From Acidobacteria bacterium 28-9 (lineage in GTDB: Bacteria > Acidobacteriota > Blastocatellia > Pyrinomonadales > Pyrinomonadaceae), in assembly GCA_002050355.1 (NCBI GenBank), contig MWYY01000059.1:27756-91755 (forward strand): a DNA stretch of 64,000 nucleotides. The letters are read 5' to 3'. A program made the translations under genes and the position numbers. The notes under the pieces were generated by a model that had not been told where the DNA came from, searched no databases, and saw only the letters and a list, made by a program, of their open reading frames with translations. Below, piece after piece: positions 59,785 to 64,000 of the stretch (its first letter is position 1; the number at the start of each line of letters is the position of its first letter).

Positions 59785-60006
59785 GCAGGATTGCAGATAA
59801 CTACGACAAGATCGTACTGTTTCTAAATAACAATGAAATGGAAAAAAGAGAACACAAAATCACACAAAACACATAGTCAATAAAAAAGAAAAGTCGTGAG
59901 TTTTTAATGCTGATAGCTTTTGGTTTAATGAGTTGAGTTAGCGGTTTACTGTAAGGCTTTGGGCAAAATGAAAACTTCGCCGGGAGGTTCTGGGGTAAGA
60001 ACTTTT

Positions 60007-60261
60007 TTAGAACGAAGCTTTATTTAATTTCGCTACCCTTGCTTCAAGTACAATGTTAGGATGCTCTGACATGATGTTTTCGCGCAGGTAACACCAAACT
60101 TTTTGTTCAAAGAACTCTGCATTTTTGTCTGGGTAGTCCGCCATCCATCGATTTTTTAACGATTGCTTTTCCGATGCCAAAAAAGCGTCTATTTCCTTCT
60201 GCGTTTCCTGCTCTTTTGTTGTGTGTTTTAGCAACTCTAACAATGAGAAGAGGGATTTCAA
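60007..60261 (-). CDS. Small hypothetical protein
   Basis: LLKHTTKEQETQKEIDAFLASEKQSLKNRWMADYPDKNAEFFEQKVWCYLRE; TTG start; possibly part of a decayed gene. Confidence 0.4.
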   Translation of the reverse strand: MKSLFSLLELLKHTTKEQETQKEIDAFLASEKQSLKNRWMADYPDKNAEFFEQKVWCYLRENIMSEHPNIVLEARVAKLNKASF

Positions 60262-60633
60262 AGAACACGGGGCAGGTGTTATTTTTACTTACCGTTGGTA
60301 GAAATGAATCAATCAGAAAGTTTTGTTCAATTAGGCAGTCAGCTATAGTATCGTAGTATGCAAAGGTTGGCGAAAAGGACAAAACTTTCGAAGTGTTAAA
60401 TATATTTTTTGAAATTTGAATGATTATTTGAGCAATAATTCTGAATGAGATTGTCATTATTACCTTCAAAACAGCTAAAAATTAAATTAAAGGCTCTTAA
60501 AATCTCGGTGTCAATTTTATTATTTTGAGTGCCTGTTGAGTGCCAAGTATGCCAAACTTGGCAAAACTCAATAGAACTATTATAAACTGAAAAGTGATAA
60601 AATGCAGGATTAAACGAAGTGAAAAGAAGTTGC

Positions 60634-60661
60634 CTAAACTCAAGAAAACAAACGGGTAAGA
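60634..60661 (+). repeat. 28-bp right-end arm, copy 2
   Basis: Identical to 55633-55660. Confidence 0.95.
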
Positions 60662-60708
60662 CTTTTAACCATTGGGTCGAAGGTTCGAGTCCTTCTCGGA
60701 TCACCATT
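60662..60708 (+). repeat. attR: tRNA-Lys 3'-half, 47-bp direct repeat
   Basis: Identical to 45632-45678. Confidence 0.96.
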
Positions 60709-60809
60709 ATTTGTTGAGAAAAGCGAGTTGTAACACTCGCTTTTTTCTTTTACTCACCCTTTTACTCACCTTTTCAATTAGTTTTTAAGATAAAATATTA
60801 ACATTCAAA

Positions 60810-61097
60810 TCAATACTCGCTGGGTAAAAGTATTGTGCTCGGGTTTCTATCAGCCTCAGTTATTACCCATATATTCACGTCTTTTGACGTTTTGTAAGAT
60901 GAAAGAATGCGATAGCCTTGTTTGACTGATAACTCATTTTCTATTTTATCGTCTTTGCAAACGTCGCCCCAATCGCCCGACTGGTGCCTTGCCAGAAACT
61001 CGGCTGCTGTTTGATTTGAATTCTCTAAAGCCTCTCGTGCGCCAACTGTTAAATAAACACTACCGAGTGAAAACAAAACCTTCGACTCTTTCAGCAT
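60810..61097 (-). CDS. Small hypothetical protein of a plasmid/mobile-element type family
   Basis: FSLGSVYLTVGAREAL...FLARHQSGDWGDV...ENELSVKQGYRILSSYKTSKDVNIWVITEADRNPSTILLPSEY. Confidence 0.75.
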   Translation of the reverse strand: MLKESKVLFSLGSVYLTVGAREALENSNQTAAEFLARHQSGDWGDVCKDDKIENELSVKQGYRILSSYKTSKDVNIWVITEADRNPSTILLPSEY

Positions 61098-61207
61098 TTC
61101 AAGTTTGCGCCGGAACTTTAGCTAAAAGATTCTCCCATCCTTCGGAATGACTTCGACAAAGCATTTAATAAACTTTCGTCTCGTGCTAAAATCTGCTCAC
61201 TTCGGCA

Positions 61208-63670
61208 ATGATTTCAACAAACGAACAAATTGGACGATACAAAATCCGTTCTGCAATTGGAAAGGGCGGAATGGGAGAAGTATTCCTTGCCGAAGATATA
61301 GAACTGGAACGTCTCGTTGCTTTGAAAGTCTTGCCCGAAGATTTAGCAAATGATTCAGACCGTCTTAGACGATTTGCTCAGGAGGCAAAATCTGCCTCCG
61401 CCTTAAATCATCCGAACATCATCACAATTTACGAAATCGGTAAAACAGACTCCACACATTTCATTGCTACTGAATATATTGAGGGAGAAACTTTGCATAG
61501 TCGTTTGAAAAGTGAACCGATGAATTTGAAGTCTGTTCTTGACGTTGCAATTCAGGCTGCATCTGCTTTAGATGCTGCGCATCGTGCAGGAATTATTCAC
61601 CGAGACATCAAACCTGAAAACATAATGATTCGCCCAGATGGATTAGTGAAAATTCTTGACTTCGGGATTGCTAAATTAACTGAGAAAAAGGCGGAGTCAA
61701 TTGACGCAGAAGCAGCGACGGCTATCAATGCCGGAACGACTCCGGGAATGATAATTGGGACGGCAAGTTATATGTCGCCCGAACAAGCTAAAGGAAAACT
61801 AGTTGATGCCAGAAGTGACATATTCAGTTTCGGAGTTGTGCTTTACGAAATGCTTTCGGGAAAGCAGCCGTTTGATGGCGAGAATGCGATGGATGTTATC
61901 GGCTCTATTCTTAATAAAGAACCTGCGCCCATTCAACAACTGATTCCCGAAGTCCCGCAAGAGATTGGACGCATCAGCAGCAAGACGCTCAAGAAAGACC
62001 GTGAAGAGCGTTATCAAACGGCGAAAGATTTGCTCATTGACCTGAAAGATGTAAGGCAGGATTTACAGATTCAGAATCAGTTGGAAAGAACAGCTTCACC
62101 TAATCGAGAAGAATCGAAAACACAAATCTTGGGTGCAACGACAAGCGACGCTGCGCATACGACATCAAGTGCCGAATATGTTGTATCTGAAATCAAAAGC
62201 CACAAAAGCGGCTTTGTTATCGGATTGATTATTTTACTTCTTGCATCAATCGGTTTGGGTTATTGGTTTCTCTCTAATCGTTCTGCAAATACACCGCAAA
62301 TTAAATCAATTGCTGTAATGTCGTTTGTCAACGAAAGCGGAAATGCTGATGTCGAATACTTGTCAGACGGTATGACTGAAACTTTGATTAGCAGTTTGTC
62401 GAATCTGTCGAACCTGAATGTCAAGCCGCGCTCATCGGTGTTTCGCTACAAAGGCAAGGACACAGATTTGCAGACGATTGCCAAAGAATTAAATGTTCAA
62501 GCAATCCTAAATGGGCGTGTCTTCCAGCGCGGTAACGGGTTGACGCTGAGTTTGGAGTTGGTTGACGTATCGCAGGATAAAGTAATTTGGGCGGAACAAT
62601 ATCAACGCAAAACCTCCGACCTTGTTTCCCTGCAAAGCGAGATTGCCCAGGATGTTTTAAGCAAACTGAAAATCAGGCTCACGGGCGCGGATGAACAGAA
62701 ACTGGCAAAAAAATCTACCGAGAATGCGGAAGCCTACCATCTTTATATCCAAGGTCGGTATGAGTGGAACAAGTTTTCATTCGATAGTCTGAAAAAAAGC
62801 ATCCCGCTTTTCGAACGTGCGATACAGAAAGACCCAACCTACGCTCTGGCATACTCCGGTTTAGCGGATTCCTACGTTAATCTCGGCGTTGACTACACTT
62901 CCGCTCACGACACCATGCCACAGGCTCGGGTCGCGGCGATACAGGCAATTGCATTGGACGATTCGCTGGCTGAGGCGCATACCTCTCTAGGGTCATACAA
63001 GATGTTTTACGAATGGGACATTACGGGTGCAGAGGAGGAATACCGCAAGGCTATCAGCTTAGATGCCAAATACGGGAACGCGCGTCATTTTTACAGCCAT
63101 TGCTTGCAGTTTTCAGGAAGGGAAGCCGAAGCAATTCGTGAAATGAAGACCGCCGTCGAGCTTGAGCCTCTCTCGCTTGTCAACAATTCTGAACTCGGCT
63201 GGGCATACTATCTGGCAAATCAGCACGACGCGGCAATCGAGCAGTTACACAAAACCATCAAGTTCGATCCATCATTCTCGAATAGCTACTTCCTTCTTGG
63301 TCTGGTCTATGCGGATAAGGGAAACTATGCCGAAGCAGTTGCAGCATTGCGCGAAGGTCAAAGGCTATCGCCGGACTGGCTTGAACTTCAGGCTGTGCTG
63401 GCATATACCTATGCGTCAGCCGGTGAGCGAGGCGAGGCGGAGGCGTTGTTGACTAAACTGCTGAAATCGGCGGCTGACACATACGTCAATCCTGTCCTCA
63501 TTGCCGGCGTATATGTAGCGCTTGCCGACAATGACCGGGCTATCGCATGGTTAGAGCGTGGTTACAGGGAAAAGTGTTCGTGGATGAGCTGGATAGCGAT
63601 AGAACCGCAGTTGGAGCGGCTGCGACCCGATCCGCGGTTTCGGGATCTTGTCAGTAGGGTGAATAGATGA
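61208..63670 (+). CDS. Ser/Thr protein kinase with TolB-like region and TPR repeats
   Basis: IGKGGMGEVFLAEDIELERLVALKVL...IIHRDIKPENIMIRPDGLVKILDFGIAKL...GTASYMSPEQAKG; TM; C-terminal TPRs. Confidence 0.95.
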   Translation: MISTNEQIGRYKIRSAIGKGGMGEVFLAEDIELERLVALKVLPEDLANDSDRLRRFAQEAKSASALNHPNIITIYEIGKTDSTHFIATEYIEGETLHSRLKSEPMNLKSVLDVAIQAASALDAAHRAGIIHRDIKPENIMIRPDGLVKILDFGIAKLTEKKAESIDAEAATAINAGTTPGMIIGTASYMSPEQAKGKLVDARSDIFSFGVVLYEMLSGKQPFDGENAMDVIGSILNKEPAPIQQLIPEVPQEIGRISSKTLKKDREERYQTAKDLLIDLKDVRQDLQIQNQLERTASPNREESKTQILGATTSDAAHTTSSAEYVVSEIKSHKSGFVIGLIILLLASIGLGYWFLSNRSANTPQIKSIAVMSFVNESGNADVEYLSDGMTETLISSLSNLSNLNVKPRSSVFRYKGKDTDLQTIAKELNVQAILNGRVFQRGNGLTLSLELVDVSQDKVIWAEQYQRKTSDLVSLQSEIAQDVLSKLKIRLTGADEQKLAKKSTENAEAYHLYIQGRYEWNKFSFDSLKKSIPLFERAIQKDPTYALAYSGLADSYVNLGVDYTSAHDTMPQARVAAIQAIALDDSLAEAHTSLGSYKMFYEWDITGAEEEYRKAISLDAKYGNARHFYSHCLQFSGREAEAIREMKTAVELEPLSLVNNSELGWAYYLANQHDAAIEQLHKTIKFDPSFSNSYFLLGLVYADKGNYAEAVAALREGQRLSPDWLELQAVLAYTYASAGERGEAEALLTKLLKSAADTYVNPVLIAGVYVALADNDRAIAWLERGYREKCSWMSWIAIEPQLERLRPDPRFRDLVSRVNR

Positions 63671-63741
63671 TTGTGTGCCAGTCCTAAAACCGGACTCCAA
63701 GAGAACAAGTTTTCAAATGGCTGGAAAGCCATTCAGGATAA

Positions 63742-63843
63742 TGCCGATATGTTAAACGAATTGAACAAACAGGGAATTTTGACTCTTTCCGCAACGACCC
63801 GCGCTTTCAAGATTTGCTGTGGCGCGTTGGATTCAAGCAATGA
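63742..63843 (+). pseudogene. C-terminal remnant of a second kinase-TPR gene
   Basis: In-frame ...FDSFRNDPRFQDLLWRVGFKQ*, parallel to the intact end LRPDPRFRDLVSRVNR*. Confidence 0.6.
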
Positions 63844-63953
63844 GTTTTCAAATTACGGCGCACATAACAATTCAATGGACGTGAGGGCGAAACAGCTTGT
63901 ATCTTGACAATCAGCAGCTTTTCAACTAACTAGGACGCTTGTTAGTTGTCGGA

Positions 63954-64000
63954 AAAGACGATAAAATAGAAAATGAGTTATCAGTCAAACAAGGCTATCG
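63954..64000 (+). repeat. 47-bp inverted copy of 60910-60956, runs off the window
   Basis: aaagacgataaaatagaaaatgagttatcagtcaaacaaggctatcg equals the reverse complement of 60910-60956. Confidence 0.95.

Larger units (their letters stand above)
45632..60708. mobile_element. Composite tRNA-Lys integrative island (~15 kb)
   Basis: 47-bp direct repeats at both ends, integrase next to the intact tRNA, replication-type genes, internal second tRNA 3'-half. Confidence 0.9.

Noticed and set aside
60662-60708. Second functional tRNA-Lys
   Set aside because: Only the 3' half from the anticodon loop is present; the upstream sequence is the element arm.
45632-60708. Complete prophage
   Set aside because: No capsid, portal, terminase, tail or lysis genes recognised among the ORFs.
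45632-60708. Known anti-phage defence module in the island
   Set aside because: No restriction, TIR, retron RT, CBASS, Abi or toxin-antitoxin motifs recognised; a defence role for the orphans would be speculation.
63923-63948. Integron attC-like site (caactaac...gttagttg; cataacaattcaatgg nearby)
   Set aside because: The ends do not fit RYYYAAC/GTTRRRY, and there is no cassette array or integron integrase; treated as a small palindrome.
1-64000. CRISPR array or cas genes
   Set aside because: No regularly spaced short repeats and no Cas-like ORFs seen; the three repeats at 35.2-35.8 kb are protein-coding.

Overview
This 64-kb AT-leaning bacterial chromosome segment looks like an Acidobacteriota/Blastocatellia-type genome; that placement is inferred from gene style and was not tested. 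The core region (1-45.5 kb) carries housekeeping genes: cmk, a threonine aldolase, hisS, dxr-rseP-ispG, heptosyltransferase/gmhB, a cysteine desulfurase, glnE, engB, rho, glgA, purA, and tRNA-His and tRNA-Lys. It also carries a tRNA-Arg(UCU) gene split by a 653-nt group I intron that encodes a PD-(D/E)XK-like endonuclease ORF. Two nearly perfect tandem duplications lie inside genes. One is 960 bp and in frame, in an amidohydrolase. The other is 550 bp and frame-breaking, in a prolyl oligopeptidase. Several genes show single-event lesions: an in-frame TGA, an A7 homopolymer frameshift, and paralog 3'-end remnants. From 45.6 kb the window turns accessory. An approximately 15-kb island sits in tRNA-Lys between 47-bp direct repeats (45632-45678 and 60662-60708). 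It carries a tyrosine integrase, excisionase-like HTH genes, a SWIM zinc-finger protein, a primase-helicase and a Topo VI-A/Spo11-like TOPRIM protein. An internal tRNA-Arg(UCG) 3'-half at 55663-55707, sharing a 28-bp right-end arm with the tRNA-Lys attR, shows the island is composite. Its second half carries a translationally coupled YaiO-like / HEAT-repeat / GT2 operon. Beyond attR lies a Ser/Thr kinase-TPR gene flanked by an inverted duplication that runs off the window edge. All assignments come from reading motifs and ORFs; no database search was run.
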